Shown one piece after another: positions 6,902 to 13,600 of a stretch of DNA of 17,918 bases (position 1 is its first letter; each line of letters opens with the position of its first letter). A program made the position numbers and the translations under genes. Under the pieces are notes generated by a model. It was not told the origin of the DNA. It saw only the letters and a list, made by a program, of their open reading frames with translations, and did no database searches. This DNA is from DASUXA01 sp036378155 (GTDB lineage Bacteria > Actinomycetota > Actinomycetes > Mycobacteriales > Micromonosporaceae), in NCBI GenBank assembly GCA_036378155.1, contig DASUXA010000019.1, positions 1 to 17,918 of the forward strand. Reading direction: 5' to 3'.

Positions 6902-7360
6902 TCACATCGGGGTGACGTCAGTCAGCAGGGTCACGATCTTGGCGAGTCCGGGGTACCGCCGCCCGAGGTCCCCGCAGTCGGCGCCCTGCACGTCGAGCCC
7001 GCCCGCCGACAGGTGGTACACGAACGCGTCCATGCAGGGTGGATTCGCCGGTGCCTGGCGCGCTTCGCGACCGACCGACGGGTCGGCGAGCAGAGCGGCG
7101 AGTTCCGCCCGTTGCGCCTCGCTGAGGTGCCCGTCCAAAATCTTGCCGGTCCGGTCCCGGAACGTCCACGCGCCGCCCGAATCGACGGTGATCGTGTCGT
7201 TCACCCCGGCGATCCCGCCGGAACGGGTCAGCGTGACCGGGGCGGACAGCACCGGGGACGTGGCGCGACCGGAGGTGTCGGGCGACGGCGCGGCAGGGCC
7301 GCACCCGGCGACGACGACCGTGGCGAGGGCGAGGATCGCGACGGTACGAAGAACACCCAT
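6902..7360 (-). CDS. secreted lipoprotein, possible emfourin-like domain
   Basis: A 152-residue protein with a lipoprotein signal: basic start (MGVLRT), hydrophobic stretch and lipobox VAGC with the lipidated Cys at residue 20, so it should sit on the outer face of the membrane. After a Ser/Pro linker, residues about 35-100 read VTLTRSGGIAGVNDTITVDS...LSEAQRAELAALLADP. This resembles the opening of protealysin-inhibitor (emfourin) type domains (TRSGGFAG-like turn, then a helix with LxxLL). Two later Cys residues (about 103 and 122) could form a disulfide. I started at ATG 7360 because the signal peptide begins there. The stop is 20 bp from the convergent helicase stop. The family link is weak, from memory of the motif. 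Confidence 0.8.
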   Translation of the reverse strand: MGVLRTVAILALATVVVAGCGPAAPSPDTSGRATSPVLSAPVTLTRSGGIAGVNDTITVDSGGAWTFRDRTGKILDGHLSEAQRAELAALLADPSVGREARQAPANPPCMDAFVYHLSAGGLDVQGADCGDLGRRYPGLAKIVTLLTDVTPM

Positions 7361-7386
7361 GCCGGTCAGACGCGCCGATCGGCGGA

Positions 7387-7392
7387 TATGTT
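7387..7392 (+). promoter_or_regulatory. -10 box, predicted leaderless promoter of the HD gene
   Basis: TATGTT fits TANNNT and ends exactly 6 bp before the ATG at 7399, placing the predicted transcription start on the A of the ATG. No ribosome-binding site precedes this ATG, consistent with a leaderless mRNA. No clear -35 box. Confidence 0.5.
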
Positions 7393-7398
7393 CCACGG

Positions 7399-8013
7399 AT
7401 GACGGGTCTGTTGGACCAGTGGTACCCGGCGCTGCCGGCGGACGTCGACCCGCCCGCCGCGCGGCGGGTCGGGGAGGACCTGCTGCGCCGGTGGAACGAG
7501 CCGCACCGTCGGTACCACGACCAGACCCACCTGACCGCGATGCTGTCCATTCTGGACTCGTCCGGCGCGCCGTCGCGGGTGCGGTTGGCGGCGTGGTACC
7601 ACGACGCGGTGTACGACCCGACGCGCGCCGACAACGAGGAACGCAGCGCGGCGCTCGCCGAGGCGACCCTGCCCGCGTTGGGTGTCGACCCGACCGAGGT
7701 GGCGCGGCTGGTACGACTCACCGCCGGGCACGACCCCGACCCGGCGGACCGCGACGGCGCCCTGCTGTGCGACGCCGACCTGGCGATCCTCGCCGCAGGC
7801 GAGGACGACTACGACCGGTATTCGGCGGCGGTCCGCCAGGAGTACGCGCACGTCCCCGACGACGACTTCCGCGCCGGGCGGGCGGCTGTGCTGCGGCACC
7901 TGCTCGGACAGCCCAGGCTGTACCGGAGCGTGCCGGACCGCGCCCGCTGGGAACAGCGGGCGCGGGCGAACCTCAGCCGGGAACTCGCGAGGCTGGACCC
8001 TGGGCGGGCGTAG
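7399..8013 (+). CDS. HD-domain metal-dependent phosphohydrolase
   Basis: A 204-residue cytoplasmic protein of the predicted metal-dependent HD superfamily (COG4339 type). The metal-binding pattern is clear: RRYHDQTHL (His 40 and 44), the HD dyad in AAWYHDAVYDP (His 68, Asp 69), and CDADLAIL (Asp 125 and 127). The NEERSAALAE helix after the dyad is also typical. The natural substrate of this family is not known; a nucleotide or phosphate ester is expected from the HD fold. Length is normal for the family. It is divergent from the lipoprotein gene (38 bp between starts), and its last 41 bp overlap tail-to-tail with the DUF4031 gene. The start is supported by the -10 box 6 bp upstream. Confidence 0.9.
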   Translation: MTGLLDQWYPALPADVDPPAARRVGEDLLRRWNEPHRRYHDQTHLTAMLSILDSSGAPSRVRLAAWYHDAVYDPTRADNEERSAALAEATLPALGVDPTEVARLVRLTAGHDPDPADRDGALLCDADLAILAAGEDDYDRYSAAVRQEYAHVPDDDFRAGRAAVLRHLLGQPRLYRSVPDRARWEQRARANLSRELARLDPGRA

Positions 8014-8290
8014 CACGACCGCCTCGGCGCTTCGGGCGGCGTAGCCCCGCCGCGGTGAGCCGGTCCAGCAACTCCCGGCTGCTCACCTGTCGGGCACCCA
8101 GCCAGATCGCGACCGGTACCAGGGACTCGGGCACGTCGTAGTGGTCGCGTTCGAAGCCGCGCCGGGGCGCGCCGAGCAGCTCCGCGAACGCATGCAACTC
8201 CGCGAACGAGACATCCGAGACCAGATGCGCCCAGAGCCGCCCGGCCGCCCTGCCCCGACCCGGCCAGGCAGGTCGGTCCACGTACAGCAT
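7973..8290 (-). CDS. DUF4031 domain protein
   Basis: A 105-residue protein whose body matches the DUF4031 family as I know it: YVDRPAWPGRGR near the start, LWAHLVSDVSFAELHAFAE, the conserved GFERDHYDVPE, and a C-terminal SSRELLDRLTAAGLR. The function of the family is unknown. The conserved Asp, His and Arg residues suggest a small enzyme or a nucleic-acid or ligand-binding fold, but that is a guess. The last 15 or so residues are basic and lie in the part that overlaps the 3' end of the HD gene on the other strand. The ATG at 8290 lacks a ribosome site but sits 6 bp from a -10 box. Confidence 0.88.
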   Translation of the reverse strand: MLYVDRPAWPGRGRAAGRLWAHLVSDVSFAELHAFAELLGAPRRGFERDHYDVPESLVPVAIWLGARQVSSRELLDRLTAAGLRRPKRRGGRATPAQGPASRVPG

Positions 8291-8296
8291 GTCGCC

Positions 8297-8325
8297 ACGC
8301 TACGGCTAGCCTCGACCCATGTCCG
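8297..8325 (-). promoter_or_regulatory. predicted leaderless promoter of the DUF4031 gene
   Basis: On the minus strand CGGACA (8320-8325), 17 bp, then TAGCGT (8297-8302), which ends exactly 6 bp before the ATG at 8290. The -35 matches TTGACA at its last four bases and lies inside the first codons of the opposite gene. The -10 box is only 4 bp from the -10 box of that opposite gene. Confidence 0.5.
8307..8312 (+). promoter_or_regulatory. -10 box, predicted leaderless promoter of the FAD oxidase gene
   Basis: TAGCCT fits TANNNT and ends exactly 6 bp before the ATG at 8319. No ribosome-binding site is present. The -35 position falls in the opposite gene and shows no good match. Confidence 0.5.
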
Positions 8326-9719
8326 ATCTGGTCGCCGCGCTCCGCGCCGAACTGCCCGAGTCGGCCGTCCTCACCGATCCCGACCTGCTGCGCACGTACC
8401 AGCACGATCACGCGGGACTGTGCGATTTCGGCACTCCCGCCGTGCTGGTCCGGGCGCGTTCCACCGAGCACGTCGCGACGGCGTTGCGGATCGCCTCGCG
8501 ATGGCGGGTACCGGTGGTGCCGCAGGGCGCGCTGACCGGGCTGGCTGGGGCAGCCAACGCGGTCGACGGGGCGCTGCTGCTGTCGCTCGCCGCGATGGAC
8601 CGCATTCTGGAGATCGATCCGGTGAACCGGATCGCGGTGGTACAGCCGGGTGTGGTCAACGCCGCGCTCGCCGCCGAAACGGCGAAGGTCGGGCTGCGGT
8701 ACCCACCGGACCCCGGCTCGTGGCAGTCGTCGACGATCGGCGGGAACGTGGCGACCAACGCGGGCGGGATGTGCTGCGTCAAGTACGGCGTCACTACGGA
8801 ATACGTGCTCGGGCTCGAAGTGGTGCTGGCGGACGGTGAGGTGCTGCGCACCGGGCGGCGGACCGCCAAGGGCGTCGCCGGGTACGACCTGACCAGGTTG
8901 TTCGTCGGGTCCGAAGGCACCCTCGGCGTGATCACGGAGATCACCGTGGCGTTGCGCCCCGCTGCCGAGTCCTCGTTGACCCTGGCGGCGGTGTTCCCGA
9001 CGGTGGCGTCGGCGGGCGCGGCGGTGACCGCGATCGTGGCTGCCGGATGCGTACCGAGCCTGCTGGAACTCCTCGACCAGACGCACCTGCGGGCGGTCGA
9101 GGCGTACCGGCCGATGGGGTTGAACACCGAAGCCAAGGCGCTGTTGCTGGCAGCGGTCGACACCGGCGACCGGGCCGCCGCCGACCTGGCGAAGATCGAG
9201 GCGCTGTGCGTCGGGGCGGGCGCCGACGAGGTGTACGCGGCGACCGACGCCGACGAGGCGAGCGCGCTGCTCGAGGCGCGGCGCGCCGCGCACCCGGGAA
9301 TGGAGAAGCTCGCCGCCGACACGTTCCCGGCGGGCATCGGCACGCTGATCGTGGACGACATCGCGGTACCCCGGTCCCGGCTCGCCGAGATGATCGAGGG
9401 TGTCGAGAAGCTCGCCGCCGAACACGACGTGCTGGTCGGGATCGTCGGGCACGCCGGCGACGGCAACCTGCACCCGACGATCGTGGTGGACCGGTCCGAC
9501 CCGGAGAGCGTGGCGCGTGGACGGGTGGTCTTCGACGCGATCATGCGGCTCGGTCTGGACCTGGGCGGCACGTGTACCGGGGAGCACGGCGTCGGACTGC
9601 TCAAGCGGGACTGGCTCGCCGAGGAGATCGGTCCGGTCGGGGTGCGGGTACACCGCGCCGTCAAGGCAGCGCTGGACCCCGCCGGCATCCTCAACCCGGG
9701 CAAGGTGCTGCCGCAGTAG
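8319..9719 (+). CDS. FAD-linked oxidase, GlcD / D-lactate dehydrogenase type
   Basis: A 466-residue flavoprotein of the FAD-linked oxidase family with the PCMH-type FAD domain at the N-terminus. The FAD-contact stretches are PQGALTGLAGA (68-78), PPDPGSWQSSTIGGNVATNA (129-148) and VGSEGTLGVITE (196-207). The C-terminal cap carries GHAGDGNLHP (377-386), GEHGVG (421-426) and the closing LDPAGILNPGKV (452-463), all typical of GlcD/DLD enzymes. It should oxidise a D-2-hydroxy acid such as glycolate or D-lactate, passing electrons to a quinone or other acceptor. No GlcE or GlcF partner lies in the window, which favours a stand-alone enzyme. Substrate cannot be fixed from sequence. Intact and of usual length. 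A strong hairpin follows the stop. Confidence 0.93.
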   Translation: MSDLVAALRAELPESAVLTDPDLLRTYQHDHAGLCDFGTPAVLVRARSTEHVATALRIASRWRVPVVPQGALTGLAGAANAVDGALLLSLAAMDRILEIDPVNRIAVVQPGVVNAALAAETAKVGLRYPPDPGSWQSSTIGGNVATNAGGMCCVKYGVTTEYVLGLEVVLADGEVLRTGRRTAKGVAGYDLTRLFVGSEGTLGVITEITVALRPAAESSLTLAAVFPTVASAGAAVTAIVAAGCVPSLLELLDQTHLRAVEAYRPMGLNTEAKALLLAAVDTGDRAAADLAKIEALCVGAGADEVYAATDADEASALLEARRAAHPGMEKLAADTFPAGIGTLIVDDIAVPRSRLAEMIEGVEKLAAEHDVLVGIVGHAGDGNLHPTIVVDRSDPESVARGRVVFDAIMRLGLDLGGTCTGEHGVGLLKRDWLAEEIGPVGVRVHRAVKAALDPAGILNPGKVLPQ

Positions 9720-9765
9720 TCGCCGACCCCGGCGCGATTCGGTACCGGGACGTCTGCGTACGGAA

Positions 9766-9802
9766 CCGCCTCCGTACGCCGGTTCCCGGCGTACGGAGGC
9801 GG
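9766..9802. terminator. strong hairpin between convergent genes, likely bidirectional terminator
   Basis: A perfect 17-bp inverted repeat (CCGCCTCCGTACGCCGG and its complement) with a TTC loop at 9783-9785. It lies 46 bp after the FAD oxidase stop and 16 bp after the stop of the convergent minus-strand gene. There is no T-run, as is common in high-GC actinobacteria. A third arm, CGTACGGA at 9757-9764, can pair with 9771-9778 and compete with the main stem. Confidence 0.7.
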
Positions 9803-9818
9803 CAGGCGTTTCCCGTCG

Positions 9819-10235
9819 CTACAGCCCGCAGGAACCGCGGTCGAGGTGGAACCAGCGGGCGTTCGCCCAGCGGCAGAGCCGCATGCCGACGACCACGCCG
9901 ACGAGCGTGACCAGCGCGGGCACGTACCCGGTGGCGACCTGGACGATGGGGATCGCCGGGCAGCCGCCGGAGATCGCCCAGCCGGTACCGAACAGCACCG
10001 CACCGGGGATCACGCCGGCGTGGATGCGACCCGGCGTACGCCGCACCCGGAGCAGGGCGAAGACGACCACGATGATCCCGACGGCGCCGGCGAACGCGAA
10101 CAGCATCCGCAGGTCCTGGAAGGTGAACATCCTGTTCAGTTCGCCGTAGTCACCGAACCCGATGTTGGCGACGGTGTACCCCAGCACCACTCCGGCGATG
10201 ATGTTCGCGAATATGATCGCACCCCGGGTACGCAT
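9819..10235 (-). CDS. YeeE/YedE-type transporter, second half (DUF6691-like)
   Basis: A 138-residue membrane protein with about four helices (roughly 7-25, 44-63, 72-90, 104-120). The motif ISGGCPAIPIVQ (88-99) holds a conserved Cys in the position expected for the second half of YeeE/YedE sulfur-compound transporters, where Cys residues relay thiosulfate or a related sulfur anion. Many bacteria carry this transporter as two genes. Its ATG overlaps the stop of the first-half gene by one base (TGATG), so translation is coupled and the two products probably form one channel. Two further Cys residues lie near the C-terminus (121 and 136). The substrate is inferred from the family. The start fits the helix at residues 7-25. 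Confidence 0.85.
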   Translation of the reverse strand: MRTRGAIIFANIIAGVVLGYTVANIGFGDYGELNRMFTFQDLRMLFAFAGAVGIIVVVFALLRVRRTPGRIHAGVIPGAVLFGTGWAISGGCPAIPIVQVATGYVPALVTLVGVVVGMRLCRWANARWFHLDRGSCGL

Positions 10236-10909
10236 CAGATCACCTTCCACAGCAGGAACGACACGACGACGGCGGTACCGAAGAAGACCGCGGTCGCGAC
10301 GAGGCTCACCGGACGCAGCCGACCGCAGCCGCTGAGCCCGTGGCCGGAGCTGCACCCTCCGGCGAGGCGGGTGCCGAAGCCGACGAGTATGCCGCCGAGG
10401 AACAACACGCCGACCATGTGGAGGCGGTTGCCCGTCACGATCGAGCTGAACGCCTCGCCCATGTCCAAGCGGATCTTGAAGCGACCGCTGGTGACCGCGG
10501 CGACCCATCCCCCGACGAAGATCGACAGGAGCAGCGCCGCCTGGCTGATCAGTGGCGCCTGGCGCAGGGTGGAGACGGTGGCGCTGCTCCCGCCGGCTGT
10601 CGGCTCGGGGTCCACAGGGTACGGCGGTTCGTCGCCGCACGAGGCGAACGAGGGCGCCGACGCGTGGGGGCGGGCACCGACGGGTTGGGGTCCGAACTGC
10701 TCCACGGTGGCGGCGGCGAGCGCCGCCGCCAGCGCGTGGTTGTCGACGACCTGCTCCTCCATCCGTTCGAACCGGCGTTCGCGGCGCCAGTGAACGACCC
10801 GGTCCCAGGCGGAGGAGACCCCGAAGGACCGGTCGGTGGTGATGGTGTAGTTGATGGTGACGGCGGCGAGTCCGATCGCGCCCAGCCACCAGGGCCAGTA
10901 GTTGCTCAT
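10235..10909 (-). CDS. YeeE/YedE-type transporter, first half, with long insert loop
   Basis: A 224-residue membrane protein. Helix 1 covers about 6-24 (WPWWLGAIGLAAVTINYTIT). A long soluble stretch follows (about 35-118) with charged and then Ala/Pro-rich sequence. Helices then lie near 121-140, 164-180 and 200-222. The family signature RLAGGCSSGHGLSG (181-194) is intact, with the conserved Cys 186 and an added Cys 195. In thiosulfate transporters of this family such Cys residues line the path. The soluble insert, including CGDEPPYPVDPEP, is longer than I expect for the family. The start ATG at 10909 overlaps the preceding stop as ATGA. Together with 9819-10235 it should import a sulfur compound. 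Confidence 0.87.
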   Translation of the reverse strand: MSNYWPWWLGAIGLAAVTINYTITTDRSFGVSSAWDRVVHWRRERRFERMEEQVVDNHALAAALAAATVEQFGPQPVGARPHASAPSFASCGDEPPYPVDPEPTAGGSSATVSTLRQAPLISQAALLLSIFVGGWVAAVTSGRFKIRLDMGEAFSSIVTGNRLHMVGVLFLGGILVGFGTRLAGGCSSGHGLSGCGRLRPVSLVATAVFFGTAVVVSFLLWKVI

Positions 10910-11343
10910 GCGGGACCTGAAATCCAATCGGCGAGGCGGGTCCACCAGCGGCGTCGCGCGGGGCGCGGCGGCTGCGCCGGTGGGTACATCGGGGGCGGGG
11001 ACGGCTGATACGACCGGGTCGGCTGCTGCGGGGGGCGCATGGGCTGCTGGGGCGGTCGCATCGGTTGCTGGGGCGGGCGCGTCGGCTGCTGGGGCGGGCG
11101 CGTCGGCTGCTGCGGCGGGGCGTACCTGGGCTGCCAGGTACTGGTCGCGGGGGCGCTGATGAGGTTGGCGGTGACCCCGTTGGGGAGCAGCGTGATCGGC
11201 ACCGGCTCCCCCGTCAGCGCCATCTGGTACCGAGCGCATTCCCGCCACCCGTCGGCGCTGTCGCAGTAATAGTCGCGCCAGCCGCGCAGACTTGCGTTCA
11301 GCAGGGGAAACAGGGGGCATCCTTCGGCATGCGAACAGGCCAC
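10906..11343 (-). CDS. four-cysteine protein with PPQQPxR repeats
   Basis: A 145-residue protein, first gene of the YedE operon. Residues 1-60 hold Cys 3, 9, 27 and 36 in the pattern CxxxxxC...YYC...ECARY, then GEPVPITLLPNG. I remember the same layout (CPxF ... YC ... CARY ... VPxxLxPN) in small bacterial domains thought to bind a metal or Fe-S cluster; I cannot name the family. Residues 76-110 are five perfect-length heptads PPQQPTR/PPQQPMR, followed by a Pro-rich linker and a basic, Trp-containing end (RRRWWTRLADWI). There is no signal peptide or membrane helix, so it is probably cytoplasmic. The GTG at 11343 is chosen for GGAG 4 bp upstream; an in-frame GTG at 11367 is the alternative. Its stop overlaps the next ATG by 4 bp. 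A role in handling imported sulfur is inference. Confidence 0.75.
   Translation of the reverse strand: MACSHAEGCPLFPLLNASLRGWRDYYCDSADGWRECARYQMALTGEPVPITLLPNGVTANLISAPATSTWQPRYAPPQQPTRPPQQPTRPPQQPMRPPQQPMRPPQQPTRSYQPSPPPMYPPAQPPRPARRRWWTRLADWISGPA
11014..11118 (-). repeat. five 21-bp tandem repeats inside the four-Cys gene
   Basis: Five consecutive in-frame 21-bp units encode PPQQPTR, PPQQPTR, PPQQPMR, PPQQPMR and PPQQPTR. The unit GGCTGCTG(g/c)GGCGG is visible on the plus strand. Copy number could vary between strains by slippage without breaking the frame. Confidence 0.9.
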
Positions 11344-11379
11344 GTCGCTCCGATCCGACCGGCTCACACCGCTGTGGGC

Positions 11380-11510
11380 GGTTGGGGGGGTCGGCAGTAC
11401 GGCCGGTCTTTACGTTGTCGAACCCGGTCAGCGACCCTAAAGCATCGAGACAGACCGCGCATTATGGAGACCGAATAGTCCGACATCTAGCCATAGCACG
11501 CCATGCGCAT
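11380..11510. other. locally AT-richer spacer upstream of the YedE operon
   Basis: Bases about 11405-11510 contain runs such as TCTTTACGTTG, CCCTAAAGCATC and GCATTATGG that stand out against the surrounding GC-rich DNA. On the minus strand a TAGGGT (TANNNT) lies near 11431-11436 and could serve the operon, but it has no convincing -35. The composition suggests a recombination junction or a promoter region. Confidence 0.4.
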
Positions 11511-11765
11511 TGGCTGACCTACCGCGACCCGTCCCCGGACCGGGTGTACATCGGTCAGGTCGGAGTACGCCGCCCGTGGCGTCGTCGCAGCGTCGCCGCG
11601 GCGCTGCTCGCCGAAGCCCTCGCCGCCGCTGCCGCCGCGGGCAAGGCGACCGCCTCGCTCGGCGTGGACGCGGACAGCCCGACCGGCGCGGTCGGCGTCT
11701 ACGAGCGGGTCGGCTTCGCGACGGTCACCCGCTGGGTCACGTACTCGCTGTCCCTGCCTCGCTGA
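11511..11765 (+). pseudogene. truncated GNAT acetyltransferase remnant
   Basis: The frame reads YRDPSPDRVYIGQVGVRRPWRRRSVAAALLAEAL...GVDADSPTGAVGVYERVGFATVTRWVTYSLSL, which is the C-terminal half of a GNAT fold: the acetyl-CoA loop region (RRPWRRRSVA), then the NPTG-like DSPTGA and the YERVGF closing strand. The N-terminal half is missing. No ATG, GTG or TTG in this frame lies near the homology, and the upstream 100 bp are AT-richer than the neighbours. The loop has Ser where Gly is normal (RRRSVA). Its last 29 bp overlap the end of glpD. I read it as a decayed gene left by a deletion, though a short expressed ORF from ATG 11292 cannot be excluded. Confidence 0.7.
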
Positions 11766-13575
11766 TCGCGTCGGCGTTCGATCGGCGTACGCCCGCCCGC
11801 ACGTCGGGGGCGCCCAGCCGTGCCGCGTCAGCCGCCTGGTCGTCCGGCATCTGCTGGGACTGCCGCTCCGCCTCGACCCGCGCCTTGTAGTACGTCACCT
11901 CGCGTTCGCAGGTCACCGCGTCCCAACCGAGCACCTCGCCCATCAGCCGCGCCGCGTCCTCGGCGCTGCACACCCCGCGATGCGTCGTCTCGATCGAGAT
12001 CCTGGTACGCCTGGTGAGCACGTCGTCGAGGTGCAACGCGCCTTCGTACGCGGCGGCGTACACCACCTCGGCGGCGAGGTACTCGGGCGCGCCGGTCAAC
12101 GGGCGCGCCAGGTCGGGTCGGCGGTCCACCAGTTCGAGCAGTTCGAGGGTGAGCGACCCGTACCGTTCCAGCAGGTGTTCGACCGCGCCCACCGCGAGCC
12201 CGTGCCGCCGCGCGAGATCCGCGCGGTTCGTCCACAGGGTGCCGTACCCGTCCGCGCCGAGCAGCGGCAACTGGTCGGTGCGCGAGGCTGCCACGTGCGG
12301 ACCCAGTCGACGCGCCGCCTTGTCCACCACGTCGGCGGCCATCACGCGGTACGTGGTGTACTTGCCGCCCGCCACCATGATCAGTCCGAGCATCGGCTCG
12401 ACCACCGCGTGCTCGCGGGACAGCTTCGAGGTCTCCTCGTCCTCGCCGCGCAGCAGCGGGCGCAGACCCGCGTACACGCCCTCGATGTCGCTCGTGGACA
12501 GCGGCCGGTCCAGCCACGAGTTGACCTGGTCCAACAGGTACAGGATGTCGCGCGCCGACGCGGCGGGGTGGTCGCGGTCGAGATGCCAGTCGGTGTCGGT
12601 GGTACCGATGATCCAGTGTCCGCCCCAGGGCAGCACGAACAGCACCGAAGTCGGGGTACGCAAAATCAGCCCGGCGTCGCCGGCGATCGCGGATCGCGGT
12701 ACCACCAGGTGAACGCCTTTGCTTGCCCGGACCCGCAGCCCCGGACGCTCGCCGAGCAGCTCGGACATGTCGTCGCTCCACACCCCGGTGGCGGCGACGA
12801 CCGTACGCGCGGAGACCTCGAACTCGGCGCCGCTTTCCAGGTCGCGGATGCGCGCCCCGGTGACCTCCCGCGCGTCGCGGGTGAGCCCGACGGCGCGGGC
12901 GCTGGTCACCACGGCGGCGCCGAGGCTCGCCGCGGTACGCGCCATCTCCGCGACGAACCGCGCGTCGTCGACCTGACCGTCGTAGTACCGGATCGCCCCG
13001 GTGATCACGTCCTCGCGCAACGACGGGAACAGCCGGCGGGCGGCGCTACGGGACAGGTGCCGGTGCAGCGGCATGCCGCGACCATGTCCGCCGAACAGTT
13101 GCGCGGCGGCACGGGTGACCCCGGCGAACGCGTCGTACAGCGCGACTCCGGCGCCGTAGTAGAAGCGCTGCCACGCGCGTTCCGGGGCGCGCAGCGGACC
13201 GTGCGAGTCGGCGGTCAGCGGTACCAGGATCGGTACCGGTCGGACCAGGTGCGGCGCGATCCGGGTGACCAGCAGCCCGCGTTCCCGCAGCGCCTCATGG
13301 ACCAGGCTGAACTCGAGTTGTTCGAGGTAGCGCAGCCCGCCGTGGATCAGCTTGCTCGACCGGCTGGAGGTACCGGCAGCCAGATCGCGCGCCTCGACCA
13401 GCGCGACCGACAGGCCCCGCGACGCGGCGTCGAGCGCCGCCCCGACCCCGGTGACCCCACCGCCGATGATCAGGACGTCGAACCGCTCCGAACGCAGCCG
13501 GCGCAGGTCGGCCTCGCGCCGCTCGGGGGACAGTCGACCAGCCGCGAACCGGGATACGGAAGGATCACGTCGCAC
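11737..13575 (-). CDS. glpD: aerobic glycerol-3-phosphate dehydrogenase
   Basis: A 612-residue FAD enzyme oxidising sn-glycerol-3-phosphate to dihydroxyacetone phosphate and feeding electrons to the quinone pool at the membrane. The N-terminal Rossmann motif is DVLIIGGGVTGVGAALDAA (33-51). The GlpD signature GTSSRSSKLIHGGLRYLE (68-85) is intact, and LPWGGHWIIGTTDTDW and MVAGGKYTTYRVMA are further family motifs. Residues from about 410 form the C-terminal GlpD domain (LARRHGL ... RGVCSAEDAARLMGEVLGWD). The last 35 or so residues are a polar tail. Start GTG 13575 sits 6 bp after a -10 box. No glpK or glpF is in the window. Its end overlaps the GNAT remnant by 29 bp. It is divergent from an intact GNAT gene, with 40 bp between the starts. 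Confidence 0.96.
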   Translation of the reverse strand: MRRDPSVSRFAAGRLSPERREADLRRLRSERFDVLIIGGGVTGVGAALDAASRGLSVALVEARDLAAGTSSRSSKLIHGGLRYLEQLEFSLVHEALRERGLLVTRIAPHLVRPVPILVPLTADSHGPLRAPERAWQRFYYGAGVALYDAFAGVTRAAAQLFGGHGRGMPLHRHLSRSAARRLFPSLREDVITGAIRYYDGQVDDARFVAEMARTAASLGAAVVTSARAVGLTRDAREVTGARIRDLESGAEFEVSARTVVAATGVWSDDMSELLGERPGLRVRASKGVHLVVPRSAIAGDAGLILRTPTSVLFVLPWGGHWIIGTTDTDWHLDRDHPAASARDILYLLDQVNSWLDRPLSTSDIEGVYAGLRPLLRGEDEETSKLSREHAVVEPMLGLIMVAGGKYTTYRVMAADVVDKAARRLGPHVAASRTDQLPLLGADGYGTLWTNRADLARRHGLAVGAVEHLLERYGSLTLELLELVDRRPDLARPLTGAPEYLAAEVVYAAAYEGALHLDDVLTRRTRISIETTHRGVCSAEDAARLMGEVLGWDAVTCEREVTYYKARVEAERQSQQMPDDQAADAARLGAPDVRAGVRRSNADAISEAGTAST

Positions 13576-13585
13576 CCGTCCACCG

Positions 13586-13591
13586 TAGCGT
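13586..13591 (+). promoter_or_regulatory. -10 box of the GNAT gene, overlapping the glpD -10
   Basis: TAGCGT fits TANNNT. Transcription would start near 13598, leaving the GGAGG ribosome site (13601-13605) within a short leader before the GTG at 13616. It shares bases 13586-13587 with the minus-strand TACGGT, so polymerase could not occupy both at once. Confidence 0.4.
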
Positions 13592-13600
13592 GAACACGCT
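13587..13600. promoter_or_regulatory. inverted repeat, candidate operator between glpD and GNAT
   Basis: AGCGTG-AA-CACGCT, a perfect 6-bp dyad with a 2-bp centre. It lies between the glpD -10 and -35 boxes and over the start region of the GNAT transcript, where a bound repressor would block both. The regulator is not in the window. Confidence 0.4.

Noticed and set aside
4989..6905. Long minus-strand open frame opposite the XPB gene
   Set aside because: Antisense shadow typical of high-GC coding DNA; the XPB frame on the plus strand has all helicase motifs.
7809..9653. Long minus-strand open frame opposite the FAD oxidase
   Set aside because: Low-complexity His/Arg/Gly translation without recognisable motifs, antisense to a well-supported gene.
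11980..13593. Plus-strand open frame of 537 codons opposite glpD
   Set aside because: Shadow composition; glpD has complete family motifs on the other strand.
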